NCBI GenBank assembly: GCA_011389745.1
Contig: JAABTQ010000035.1
Location: 1 to 32,287, forward strand
Length of the DNA: 32,287 nt
Source: Desulfobacteraceae bacterium
GTDB lineage: Bacteria > Desulfobacterota > Desulfobacteria > Desulfobacterales > SKZT01
Reading direction: 5' to 3'
Part shown: one piece after another, positions 18,670 to 26,534 of the stretch
Position numbering within the stretch: the stretch's first letter is position 1
How the letters are laid out: the number at the start of each line of letters is the position of its first letter
Program-made: the position numbers and the translations under genes
Notes under the pieces: model-generated
What the model saw: only the letters and a program-made list of their open reading frames with translations
What the model was told of the DNA's origin: nothing
The model's database searches: none

Positions 18670-20748
18670 ATGGATCGTGTCCTTGTGGTGGATGATAACG
18701 AAAAAAACTTGTACCTTCTCGAAACCCTGTTGCATGCGCAGGGATTTCAAACCCGAACCGCCGCAAATGGTGAACAGGCCCTGGCCATGGCCAGGAAAGA
18801 ATGTCCGACTCTGATCATATCGGACATATTGATGCCGGTGATGGACGGTTTTATGTTATGCCGTCAATGTAAAAAAGACCCAATCCTGAAAAATGTGCCC
18901 TTTATTTTTTACACGGCCACCTATTCTGATCCTAAAGATGAAGCTTTTGCTATGGCTCAGGGGGCGGATCTTTTCATTGTTAGACCTGCAAAACCGGAAG
19001 TATTCGTGGATCAGATCCGGCAGGTGCTTGTCAAATACCAATCAGGGCAAATGAAAGGATCATTAATAACTCCGGAGGATGAATCCATCTTTTTGAAAGA
19101 GTACAATGTCACACTGATCCAAAAACTGGAGGACAAACTGGCGGAACTTGAGAGAACAAATGAGGCGCTGCGCAAAAGTGAAGAAAAGTACCACCTGATC
19201 ACCGATCATATGGCCGACACCATATGGACAATGGATCTGAATTTGCACTTTACCTATATCAGCCCGTCCATTATTCGCCTGCGGGGTTTTACTGTGGAGG
19301 AGGCCATGGAACAGACACTTGACCAGGTGTTGACCCCCGAATCCTTACAGATTGTACTTAACACGCTGGAAGAAGAAATGGCAAAGGAAGCAAGCCGAAC
19401 TGCAGATCCGGACAGAATCCGCACCCTGGAACTGGAGGAATACAAAAAGGATGGTTCCACTGTTTGGGTGGATAACCGCCTTTCTTTTTTGCGTGACCCT
19501 GATAGTAAGGCCGTTGCAATACTGGGAGTGACCAGGGAAATCACCGATAGAAAACGGGCTGAACAGGAAAACACGAATTTACAGCAACAATACTACCAGG
19601 CACAAAAAATGGAGGCTGTGGGTAAACTGGCCGGGGGAGTTGCCCATGATTTTAACAACCTTCTGTCCATTATCCTGGGTTACGGGGAAATAATGATGGA
19701 TGATTTGCCTTCCGGAGATCCGCACCATGAATTGTTGAAAGAGATTCTTGAGGCGGGGATGCGGGCCAAAAATTTGACCCGCCAATTGCTGGTTTTCAGC
19801 CGAAACCAGCCTCTTGAAATAAAACTGGTGGATGTCAATGCACTGGTGGCCGGATTTGAAAAGATGATTCGTCGGTTAATTGGTGAAGATATACGTTTGG
19901 AATTGGAGTTCACATCCAAAAAACCTGCCGTGGAAGCGGATGTTTCTCAATTGGAACAGGTATTGATGAACCTTGCTCTAAATGCAAGGGATGCCATGGA
20001 AGACGGCGGGGTGCTTACCATTGAAACCGATGTCGTTGAACTGGATGATTTATATGCCTTGAAAAAACCGAACATTGTCCCCGGAAAATATGTCATGGTA
20101 GCAATGACTGACACAGGCACCGGCATTGATCATAAAATACTCGACCGAATTTTTGAACCGTTTTTCACCACCAAGTCCAAGGAAAAAGGTACCGGCCTGG
20201 GGCTTGCAACCACCTACGGCATTGTTAAAAAGCACGAAGGCAATATCTGGGTTTACACCGAGCAAGGCCGGGGAACGACTTTTAAAATCTATCTTCCTCT
20301 GGTTTCAAAAGAAGTCATGCCGGAGTCGGAACCTGTTACGTGCACTGAGCCCATGGATGTTCCCGCTACAATTCTGGTGGTAGAAGACGACCCGGCAGTG
20401 CGAAAGATCGCCTGTTCCATTCTTGGAGGCAAGTGCTATGAAATACTTGATTCAGGAAACCCTGAAGAGGCCGTTGATATCGCACGGAACCATAAAGCAC
20501 CGATTCACCTGCTGCTGAGCGATATCGTGATGCCCGGTATGAAAGGACCGCAAGTTTATGAAAAAATTTCCCAATACCATCCGGATATCAAGGTGTTGTA
20601 TATGTCGGGATATTCGGAAAATTCCATTTTTCGCTACGGAATCGACTCCGACCATGCCGATTTTATCCAAAAACCTTTGACCGTCAAATCTCTTCTGGCA
20701 AAAGTAGCCGGTATGCTTGATAAATCCCTGAAAGGTGATAATTTGTAG
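18670..20748 (+). CDS. Soluble hybrid kinase: REC-PAS-HisKA-HATPase-REC
   Basis: 692 residues from an ATG with an excellent GGGAGG 7 bp upstream. REC1 (1-120) has 'VLVVDDN', D52 and T82, but Arg105 replaces the conserved Lys ('FIVRPA'). A PAS domain (about 172-295, ending 'EITDRKRAE') is followed by a NtrB-like HisKA 'GKLAGGVAHDFNNLLSII' (H326), HATPase_c ('NLALNARDAM', 'MTDTGTGID', 'KGTGLGLATTYGIVK') and REC2 (566-688; 'ILVVEDDPAV', D618, 'FIQKPL'). The core resembles PAS/HisKA kinases in which the C-terminal REC receives phosphate from the adjacent core. No membrane segment. It is the only member of the central block on the plus strand besides the haem sensor, and ends at a clear terminator. 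Confidence 0.88.
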   Translation: MDRVLVVDDNEKNLYLLETLLHAQGFQTRTAANGEQALAMARKECPTLIISDILMPVMDGFMLCRQCKKDPILKNVPFIFYTATYSDPKDEAFAMAQGADLFIVRPAKPEVFVDQIRQVLVKYQSGQMKGSLITPEDESIFLKEYNVTLIQKLEDKLAELERTNEALRKSEEKYHLITDHMADTIWTMDLNLHFTYISPSIIRLRGFTVEEAMEQTLDQVLTPESLQIVLNTLEEEMAKEASRTADPDRIRTLELEEYKKDGSTVWVDNRLSFLRDPDSKAVAILGVTREITDRKRAEQENTNLQQQYYQAQKMEAVGKLAGGVAHDFNNLLSIILGYGEIMMDDLPSGDPHHELLKEILEAGMRAKNLTRQLLVFSRNQPLEIKLVDVNALVAGFEKMIRRLIGEDIRLELEFTSKKPAVEADVSQLEQVLMNLALNARDAMEDGGVLTIETDVVELDDLYALKKPNIVPGKYVMVAMTDTGTGIDHKILDRIFEPFFTTKSKEKGTGLGLATTYGIVKKHEGNIWVYTEQGRGTTFKIYLPLVSKEVMPESEPVTCTEPMDVPATILVVEDDPAVRKIACSILGGKCYEILDSGNPEEAVDIARNHKAPIHLLLSDIVMPGMKGPQVYEKISQYHPDIKVLYMSGYSENSIFRYGIDSDHADFIQKPLTVKSLLAKVAGMLDKSLKGDNL

Positions 20749-20779
20749 GTGCGGATTGATCCGAGCACCTGAGTTTTTT
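20747..20779 (+). terminator. Rho-independent terminator after the REC-PAS-HisKA-REC kinase
   Basis: The stem AGGTGC-GGA / TCC-(GA bulge)-GCACCT with a TTGA loop is followed by GAGTTTTTT. It begins within the stop codon of the kinase gene and ends about 100 bp before the haem-sensor gene, so that gene probably has its own promoter. Confidence 0.65.
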
Positions 20780-20882
20780 CCGGATATGATCTGGACATAA
20801 ATAACTAAAGATTGTAAAATATTCCTGTTTTTGACATTAACAGACAACAGCCGCGTTTTCACAAAGTGGCATGAGCTAACAG

Positions 20883-22085
20883 ATGAATGCTGTGAGAAAA
20901 ATCCGCATCAACACTCGTTTAATGGTTACCGTTGGAACCATTTTTGCTATAGTGGCAGTTGTAACCATCAGTATTGTCGACTGGAAAATGAAACAACATG
21001 CTTTGACGGAAGCTGAGTCCAAAGCCAAAATAATGCTGGATCGCAACCTTGCCATACATACCTATTTCACCCACCAGCTCAAGCCTGCCTTGTTCAACAT
21101 GATCGAAAAAAGTCCGGCCATTGATACCGAAACCTATTTTGAACCTGTGTGGATGTCATCGACTTATGCGATTCGTGAGATGGAAAAATATTTTCAATCC
21201 CTCACAGATATGGATTATTATTACAAGGAAGGCGCTATAAATGCCAGGAGCCCTGAAAATGAGGCGGATGCTTACGAAAAAGCATTCATACAAAAGCTGA
21301 ACGAATCTCCCACACTTGAAACGCACGCTTCAGTACGGACTATTGAAAACCAGCCTTTTTTTGCGGTGCTCCGGCGGGGCGAAAAAATGGAACATAGCTG
21401 TCTCAGATGCCACAGCACTCCGGACGAGGCTCCTGGCGATCTCGTATCCATATATGGGCCTGAACGAAGTTTCAACAGGTCTGCGGATGAGGTGGTGACG
21501 GCAATTTCCATCAGAATACCCCTGGATGAAGCTTATGCTTCCGTAAATCAGCTGACCTTACGATTATCTGCCCTTTTCGCAATCGTTTTTATCGGGCTTT
21601 TTGCAATCGTGGCATTTTTGAACAACCGATTGGTGTTCATTCCCCTTAAAAATATACGCAAAAAAGCACTGCAAATTTCAACGGATCCTAAACACCTGGG
21701 AGAACAAATCGAACTTCCCGAGGGCAAGGAACTGGCAGAGCTGGTCATCGCTTTCAACGACATGTCAATCCAGCTTTTTGAGGATCGTACCCAATTGGAA
21801 AACCGTATCGATAAAAGGACCAGAGAATTAAAAATAGCCAACGAAAGGCTGCATCAAGAGATTGAAGAACGAAAACAGACAATCAGCGAATTGGAGCAAA
21901 CCCTGAATGAGGTGAAAATTTTGCGGGGAATTTTACCGATTTGTTCCTATTGTAAAAAAATCAGAGATGACAAAGGGTACTGGAATCAGCTTGAATTATA
22001 CCTCACGGAGCATTCCAGAGCAGAGCTTTCACATTCTCTGTGCCCGGAATGCGCAAAGAAATATTATCCAGACATAAAATTGTAA
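20883..22085 (+). CDS. Tll0287-like (DUF3365) c-haem sensor with HAMP and C-terminal four-cysteine knuckle
   Basis: 400 residues. TM1 (12-33), then a periplasmic Tll0287-like domain (about 40-222) carrying one c-type haem site, C173-L-R-C176-H177. TM2 (227-249), a HAMP linker (250-300) and a long coiled coil (300-345) follow. The C-terminal module 'ILPICSYCKKIRDDKGYWNQLE' ending 'LCPECAKKYYP' has C354-x2-C357 and C387-x2-C390, a probable zinc or iron knuckle that recurs at the ends of deltaproteobacterial signalling proteins and has no defined function. There is no kinase or methyl-accepting domain. It is probably a redox, gas or haem-ligand sensor that signals through the cytoplasmic knuckle. 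The short GAF gene follows at 35 bp. Confidence 0.8.
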   Translation: MNAVRKIRINTRLMVTVGTIFAIVAVVTISIVDWKMKQHALTEAESKAKIMLDRNLAIHTYFTHQLKPALFNMIEKSPAIDTETYFEPVWMSSTYAIREMEKYFQSLTDMDYYYKEGAINARSPENEADAYEKAFIQKLNESPTLETHASVRTIENQPFFAVLRRGEKMEHSCLRCHSTPDEAPGDLVSIYGPERSFNRSADEVVTAISIRIPLDEAYASVNQLTLRLSALFAIVFIGLFAIVAFLNNRLVFIPLKNIRKKALQISTDPKHLGEQIELPEGKELAELVIAFNDMSIQLFEDRTQLENRIDKRTRELKIANERLHQEIEERKQTISELEQTLNEVKILRGILPICSYCKKIRDDKGYWNQLELYLTEHSRAELSHSLCPECAKKYYPDIKL

Positions 22086-22120
22086 GATGAATAGCTCTAT
22101 CAGGAGGATTAAATTTTACC

Positions 22121-22438
22121 ATGGATCGAAATAGGACTTATCTTCAATTGTTTATGGCAACGTACTACATTCTAAAAGGAGAACCTGTGGTCATTCCTGA
22201 TGCCACAGTCGATTTGCACACCATCTACCACAAAGAAGCGGCCTCTGAAGGGGTTGGAAGTGTTCTGGCGGTTCCCATCATGGTTAAGGATGAAACCATC
22301 GGTATGATTCGGCTGCTGACATCGGAAGTCAGACATTTTTCACATGCCGATGTCAACTTTGCCATGGCTGTGGCGGAACAAAGCGGAATAGCGATCCAAA
22401 ACGCCATTGATTACCAGGCAATGCAAAATATTCCATAA
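22121..22438 (+). CDS. Short stand-alone GAF-domain protein, probably truncated
   Basis: 105 residues covering the C-terminal two thirds of a GAF domain: 'GEPVVIPDATVD...YHKEAASEGVGSVLAVPIMVKDETIGMIRLLTSE...FAMAVAEQSGIAIQNAIDY'. GAF domains are usually about 150 residues, so the first helix and strand are missing. An AGGAGG at 22102-22107 lies 13 bp upstream of the ATG, longer than ideal but strong enough to suggest translation. It could be the surviving tail of a larger sensor whose front was lost when it came to lie next to the haem-sensor gene, or a deliberate small partner for it. Convergent with the PAS-like kinase gene, 25 bp apart. Confidence 0.65.
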   Translation: MDRNRTYLQLFMATYYILKGEPVVIPDATVDLHTIYHKEAASEGVGSVLAVPIMVKDETIGMIRLLTSEVRHFSHADVNFAMAVAEQSGIAIQNAIDYQAMQNIP

Positions 22439-22463
22439 AAACCGGTATTGTAAACCAGGGCGA

Positions 22464-23666
22464 TTAATTTTGGGAAGGAAGGAGAATATGGAATGTAGAA
22501 CCGACATCGACCACGCTTTCCACCCATATTTTTCCACCATGCCCTTCAATGATTTTTCTGACGATGGCAAGACCCAGACCTGTGCTCTCCTCACCACCGG
22601 TTGTCTGGACCGAGGTTTTTTGAAAGGGATTGAAAAGCCGATCCAGTTGATCCTCGGGAATACCCTGGCCCTGGTCTTTAACCGATATCATCAGGGAATT
22701 GTCCCTTGATGCACTCACATGAACCTCGACGGTCGTTTCAGGATATGAAAATTTCAGGGCATTGCTGATGAGATTTTGTAAGACCTGTGATATTTTTCCA
22801 GGATCAATAACAAATTCCAGGTAATTTTCCTCTGATATGAATTTGATATCTATGTTTTTCCTATGGGCAATGGGTTTATTGAGTTGTACATTTTTCCGGG
22901 CCAATTCAACCACATCGGCAGGTACAGGTTCCAACTCCAGTTTTCCTGATTCAATTTTGGCCAGGTCCAGAAGATCATTAACCATTTTAAGCATAAATTC
23001 ACTGGTGGATTTGATGATGGTTACAAATTCCATTTGGGTTTCATCCAGAACATCAGCAGCTTCATCCTCCAAAAATTCAGCATACATCATGACAGCGCCT
23101 AGTGGGTTGCGAAGATCATGGGCCGCCATTCCCAGAAACCGGTTTTTTTGTTCATCCAATCTTTCCAGTTCTTTATTTTTTTTGACCAATTCCCGCTGTA
23201 AATTGGACAGTTCATTGTTCAGGCGGGTCAAATCATCATAAAAGCGGCTGTCTTTCTTAGCCTGTTCCCGGGTAATAACCGCGGAGGTTTTGACCAAATC
23301 CCTTAGCTGGTTGACCTGTTCATTGTTGATGCGCATCATTTCCTCATAGAGAGTCATGACGCCATTGTTGTCCATGGCCGCCACAATCAATATGTTTTCA
23401 GAAGTCAGAGCACCTGCAAAATGAAGTGTTGCGATATTATCCATAAGGGGCACATTAATCTGCCAATTGAACGCAGCACCATTTGACCGCATCTCTACAA
23501 GAAAATTCAATGCCTTATCCATATTTGGCCGATCAACGATCGATATAAATGGCCGTCCGATGGTTATCCGTTGACTGATTTCGAGATCATCCCGAAGAAT
23601 TTGTCGGATATTTCCCTGGCGATCACATAGGATCGCCAGGCCATAAGGTTTTTCATTCTGATTCAT
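22464..23666 (-). CDS. Histidine kinase paired with the cobalamin-binding sensor
   Basis: 400 residues, soluble. A PAS-like N-terminal domain (about 1-105, 'YGLAILCDRQGNIRQILRDDL', 'ENILIVAAMDNNG') leads into a long coiled coil (about 107-175), HisKA 'RFLGMAAHDLRNPLGAVMMYAEFL' (H183) and HATPase_c ('LQNLISNALKFSYP', 'VKDQGQGIPEDQ', 'STGLGLAIVRKIIEGHGG'). No receiver and no membrane helix, so sensing is cytoplasmic or by contact with a partner. It starts 11 bp after the stop of the B12-binding gene on the same strand and is almost certainly co-transcribed with it, which makes that protein its likely input. The cognate response regulator is not in the window. Confidence 0.87.
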   Translation of the reverse strand: MNQNEKPYGLAILCDRQGNIRQILRDDLEISQRITIGRPFISIVDRPNMDKALNFLVEMRSNGAAFNWQINVPLMDNIATLHFAGALTSENILIVAAMDNNGVMTLYEEMMRINNEQVNQLRDLVKTSAVITREQAKKDSRFYDDLTRLNNELSNLQRELVKKNKELERLDEQKNRFLGMAAHDLRNPLGAVMMYAEFLEDEAADVLDETQMEFVTIIKSTSEFMLKMVNDLLDLAKIESGKLELEPVPADVVELARKNVQLNKPIAHRKNIDIKFISEENYLEFVIDPGKISQVLQNLISNALKFSYPETTVEVHVSASRDNSLMISVKDQGQGIPEDQLDRLFNPFQKTSVQTTGGEESTGLGLAIVRKIIEGHGGKIWVESVVDVGSTFHILLPSQN

Positions 23667-23677
23667 GAATATTGACC

Positions 23678-24739
23678 TTACCTGATCATACTATTTGCCA
23701 CTTTGATGGCTTCCTGGGCATCTGCAGCAAATCCGTCCGCACCGATTTTTTTCCATAGGTCCGGAGACTGCCGAAACGGATATCCGCCTACCAGAATCTT
23801 GATATGTTTACCTGAATCCGTACTCCGAATGAGCCTGATCAAATCTTCCATTGTGGATTTATTAAAGGCAATGGTTGCTGAAAGTCCCAACACATCGGCT
23901 TTTTTTTCCGAGATGGATCCGATGATTGTATCTGTTGGCGTGTTGGCCCCCATATAATATGTATCCCAGCCTTCCATTTCAAAAAAATCCGCCACCATCC
24001 GGACTCCGATTTCATGGAGTTCCCCCCCCACGCATGCGGCCACAAGCCTTTTTCCGATTTTTTCAGTGGAAAAGATATACGGGTAAAGCCGGCTCATGAT
24101 CATCTGTGTGGCTGCGGTGCAAAAATGCTCCTGAGCCACGCTTATCCGATTGGTCTGCCAAAGCCGTCCGATTTCATACTGTGATTGTTGAAATACATTA
24201 AGATAGATGTCTTTAACCGGTGTACCTTTTTCAGCAGCATCCACTACCAGATCGGCGGCTGCATGACGATCCCCGTTCAACAGAGCCTCCAGGTATTGAT
24301 TGGCAAGGCCCGATAAAGGGGTGTTTTCATCTATATTGGGTGCCGGGTGCGCAACGGGCTGTTTCAATAATGACAGTCCGGCATCGATAAATTTGTGTAC
24401 CTCTTTGGACATTGTCTCATCAAGGTTGTCGTCAAGGATATCTTTCATGCACTCTAAAGTAAATGTCCAAATGTTTTGGGGCAAACCGAGGTTGTCGAAA
24501 AGGACCTGCACCCACTTCACGTAATCAGTAAAAAGGGTAATATCGGAAGCGGTTATGGCTTCACGAAGATAATCAAGATGATAGTGAACATCCTCCAGAC
24601 TTCTTTTTCGAATATCCGATTTTACGGGAATGTTCAAAAGATCCGGTTTTAAATTGTAAATTCGTTCCACGATATTTTCGGCCAGCATTTTTTCGTTTTC
24701 TTTGATGGTCCGACTGATCTGCTCGGCAAGTATTTGCAT
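23678..24739 (-). CDS. Cobalamin-binding sensor with CarH-type W-x9-EH cap, no DNA-binding domain
   Basis: 353 residues from the ATG at 24739, chosen because GGAGG sits 7 bp upstream; a 70-residue upstream extension in frame overlaps another gene and lacks a ribosome-binding site. An N-terminal helical domain (about 1-125) resembles the four-helix input domains of RsbR-like and stand-alone B12 sensors. The MetH-like helical cap (about 140-225) carries W194-x9-E204-H205, the same spacing as the W-x9-EH signature of CarH-type B12 photoreceptors. The Rossmann B12 domain (230-353) has E240-L-H242-E-I-G245 (His as lower ligand), S287 after 41 residues, and G318-G319. It lacks a MerR helix-turn-helix, so its output is probably the kinase gene 11 bp downstream. 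Light sensing is inferred. Confidence 0.85.
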   Translation of the reverse strand: MQILAEQISRTIKENEKMLAENIVERIYNLKPDLLNIPVKSDIRKRSLEDVHYHLDYLREAITASDITLFTDYVKWVQVLFDNLGLPQNIWTFTLECMKDILDDNLDETMSKEVHKFIDAGLSLLKQPVAHPAPNIDENTPLSGLANQYLEALLNGDRHAAADLVVDAAEKGTPVKDIYLNVFQQSQYEIGRLWQTNRISVAQEHFCTAATQMIMSRLYPYIFSTEKIGKRLVAACVGGELHEIGVRMVADFFEMEGWDTYYMGANTPTDTIIGSISEKKADVLGLSATIAFNKSTMEDLIRLIRSTDSGKHIKILVGGYPFRQSPDLWKKIGADGFAADAQEAIKVANSMIR

Positions 24740-24767
24740 GGGCACACCTCCGTTCTGATGTTTAATG

Positions 24768-25152
24768 TTATGATTTTCCGACATTAAAGTTGATTGACCT
24801 TGCCTTGACATAGACGACTTTTTCCGTATCCGGTTTTCCAAAATGGACCGGGGAATATTTATGCCATTCACGGGACATATACTTTTGCACAGTACTGAAA
24901 TCCTGGTATTCAGCGTCGATTCCTGGAATCTGCAATTCCTTGTTTTCATCGAATTCCTGCTTTAACATGGATCGGTCAAATAAAACCAGGGGATAAATGT
25001 CACAGCCTGTAATGGGAAGGCTGCTGACCATTTCAAGGTCTTTTTAAAATATCAAGGTTCTGATTCACCAGATTATACATCAGGTCAATGCGAAGGTTTT
25101 CAAGTCCGCAATTGTGAACCTGCATGTGACCGTATTGTAATTTTTGAAACAT
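24768..25152 (-). pseudogene. Unrecognised ORF upstream of the B12 sensor, split by a frameshift
   Basis: From ATG 25152 the minus strand reads 'MFQKLQYGHMQVHNCGLENL' and continues to a TGA at 25033-25035 (39 residues). Coding then continues in the +1 frame as 'DLEMVSSLPITGCDIYPLVLFD...SREWHKYSPVHFGKP' to 24768, giving about 128 residues conceptually. An extra A in a five-A run (complement of 25041-25045) is the simplest cause; the crossover also contains CCT TGA, a sequence at which +1 slippage can occur. No family is recognised and no Shine-Dalgarno is seen. It ends 28 bp before the B12-sensor start and probably shared its transcript. Confidence 0.4.
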
Positions 25153-25369
25153 CGCTTTATAATACTTGATGGAAAAGTTTCCATACTGTAAAAAAATGTG
25201 ACGGATCTTTTATATATTAAAGACACATTTTCCTCCAATGATAGAATAAAAATATTATAAAATCAAACGATTAAGAGAAACTTGTTTTTTAAATGCCGCT
25301 GGCATACAAGTTGCTCATATAAATCAACACATAAGGCGCGGTGTATTATATTTGAACGATTCCTTCTTA

Positions 25370-25464
25370 CAAGTAACATGGTTTTAAGTTTTAGGTTTTA
25401 AGTATTAAGTATTAAGTTGGGTATCTGCCAAGATCAGTGCTGACACCTGAAACCATATTACTTG
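25370..25464. repeat. Inverted-repeat element with TTAAGTA tandem units
   Basis: Arms of 17 bp (25370-25386 and 25448-25464) are inverted copies with 15 of 17 matches (CAAGTAACATGGTTTTA against its complement). Between them is an AT-rich stretch of short tandem units (TTTTAAG, AAGTATT) at about 25381-25417. It is the first of several palindromic modules in this gene-free gap. No transposase is present. Confidence 0.55.
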
Positions 25465-25507
25465 CAGGTTTGGGCCCGGCCCAGCCGAGTGGGATGCTTA
25501 TAAGTAA
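25458..25507. repeat. 50-bp imperfect direct repeat, copy 1
   Basis: Copy 1 starts TTACTTGCAGGTTTGGGCCC and ends AAGTAA. It matches the segment at 25609-25658 at 38 of 50 positions in the same orientation. Its ends (TTACTT / AAGTAA) are themselves inverted, so each copy may fold as a hairpin. The pair brackets the G/C-run palindrome. Confidence 0.6.
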
Positions 25508-25515
25508 CTCCTCAC

Positions 25516-25606
25516 AAGTCCCCCTTTGAAAAAGGGGGATTTAGGGGGATTTAATACGGCATCAGCTTGGCAAATCCCCCCGGCCCCCTTTTTCAAAGGG
25601 GGGAGC
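25516..25606. repeat. Nested G/C-run palindrome (MITE- or REP-like)
   Basis: A 19-bp block (25520-25538, CCCCCTTTGAAAAAGGGGG) recurs as its exact reverse complement at 25584-25602, and GGGGGATTT (25544-25552) pairs with AAATCCCCC (25572-25580). Each 19-bp block is also nearly self-complementary. The whole can form a long stem with a 19-nt loop. The style matches short palindromic elements dispersed in many bacterial genomes; on the transcript it could act as a terminator. Confidence 0.6.
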
Positions 25607-25608
25607 AG

Positions 25609-25658
25609 TTACTTGTCGGTTTGGGCCCTGCGTAGCCGTATGGAGCGCTTTTAAGCAA
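25609..25658. repeat. 50-bp imperfect direct repeat, copy 2
   Basis: Second copy of the element at 25458-25507 (38 of 50 identical, same orientation), starting TTACTTGTCGGTTTGGGCCC and ending AAGCAA. It ends about 57 bp before the start of the periplasmic binding-protein gene and may lie in its promoter region. Confidence 0.6.
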
Positions 25659-25715
25659 GTTCATGGCACATAAATGTGAAGGAGGAACCCAACCAACTAA
25701 TTTAAGGAGGAAACC

Positions 25716-26534
25716 ATGAGAAAAATCGTTCTTCGTTTTTTGAGAATCCCGGCAATCTTTATTTTTGCTTTCGCTGTATCATCCAGCACGGTTGTTTTTG
25801 CTCAGGAAACATTCACTTACAGTTGTTCAAATCAGATTTATAAAGCATTTGAAAAGGAAAATCTGGAGGCATTTACCAAGGCAACCGGCATAAATGTATC
25901 GGTTTATACCGCCTCGTCACAATCTGCTGTGAACCGGCTTATACACGGTTATAGTGATATTGCAAGCACAGCCCGGGAAATGTACCATCGCCATACCGAT
26001 TATGGTTATGAACAAATACCTGTTTGCAGAGATCCCCTGGCAGTGGTCGCTAAAAAGACATGCCAGGTGGAAAATCTTTCCGAAGAGGAACTTCGGGCCA
26101 TTTTAAGTGGAGAAATTACAAACTGGAAAGAAGTCGGCGGAGCTGATTTGCCCGTAATGGTTATTGTCCCTGACGAAAATACCGCCGCAAACAAGAATTT
26201 CAGAATGCTGGTCATGAAAGATAAAGAAATCAGACATGATTTTATCACTTACGATTCTACAATGGTGCTTGAGGCCATCAAATATTTTCCCTGTGGTGCT
26301 ATTTCTTTTATTTCGCGGGGAGCGGCAATCAAATACGAAGAAATAGGAGCAATCAAAATAAACGGCCTTTCTCCTTCGGATAAAGATTATCCGTATTTCC
26401 AGACATTTTACTATGTCACCAAAGGGGTCCCTTCCGATACCGCAAAAAAACTGATTGATTTTACAACTACTGGAAAAGGACGGGATATTATTTTGAAAAA
26501 CGGCATGATACCCGTTGAGCCGGTAAAACAGTGA
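25716..26534 (+). CDS. PstS-like periplasmic substrate-binding protein
   Basis: 272 residues with an AAGGAGG 5 bp before the ATG. A signal peptide spans residues 1-29 (hydrophobic core 'IPAIFIFAFAVSSSTVVFA', predicted cleavage A29-Q30). The mature protein has the PBP-like (PF12849) layout: 'YSCSNQIYKAFEKENLEAFTKATGI', 'RLIHGYSDIASTARE', 'PLAVVAKKTCQVENLSEEELRAILSGEITNWKEVGG', and 'FPCGAISFISRGAA', ending in the typical 'LIDFTTTGKGRDIILKNGMIPV'. Family members bind phosphate or related oxyanions for ABC uptake or signalling. No pstCAB genes are nearby and the canonical TGSG phosphate loop is not obvious, so it may be an orphan sensor-type binding protein with a different ligand. Confidence 0.8.
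   Translation: MRKIVLRFLRIPAIFIFAFAVSSSTVVFAQETFTYSCSNQIYKAFEKENLEAFTKATGINVSVYTASSQSAVNRLIHGYSDIASTAREMYHRHTDYGYEQIPVCRDPLAVVAKKTCQVENLSEEELRAILSGEITNWKEVGGADLPVMVIVPDENTAANKNFRMLVMKDKEIRHDFITYDSTMVLEAIKYFPCGAISFISRGAAIKYEEIGAIKINGLSPSDKDYPYFQTFYYVTKGVPSDTAKKLIDFTTTGKGRDIILKNGMIPVEPVKQ

Noticed and set aside
24740-24949. 70-residue N-terminal extension of the B12-binding protein
   Set aside because: It overlaps the end of the upstream ORF in another frame and lacks a ribosome-binding site, whereas the ATG at 24739 has GGAGG at ideal distance.
25660-25690. TGGCAC at 25664-25669 as the -24 element of a sigma-54 promoter for the binding-protein gene
   Set aside because: The -12 GC dinucleotide is missing at the required spacing (TGTG instead of TTGC).
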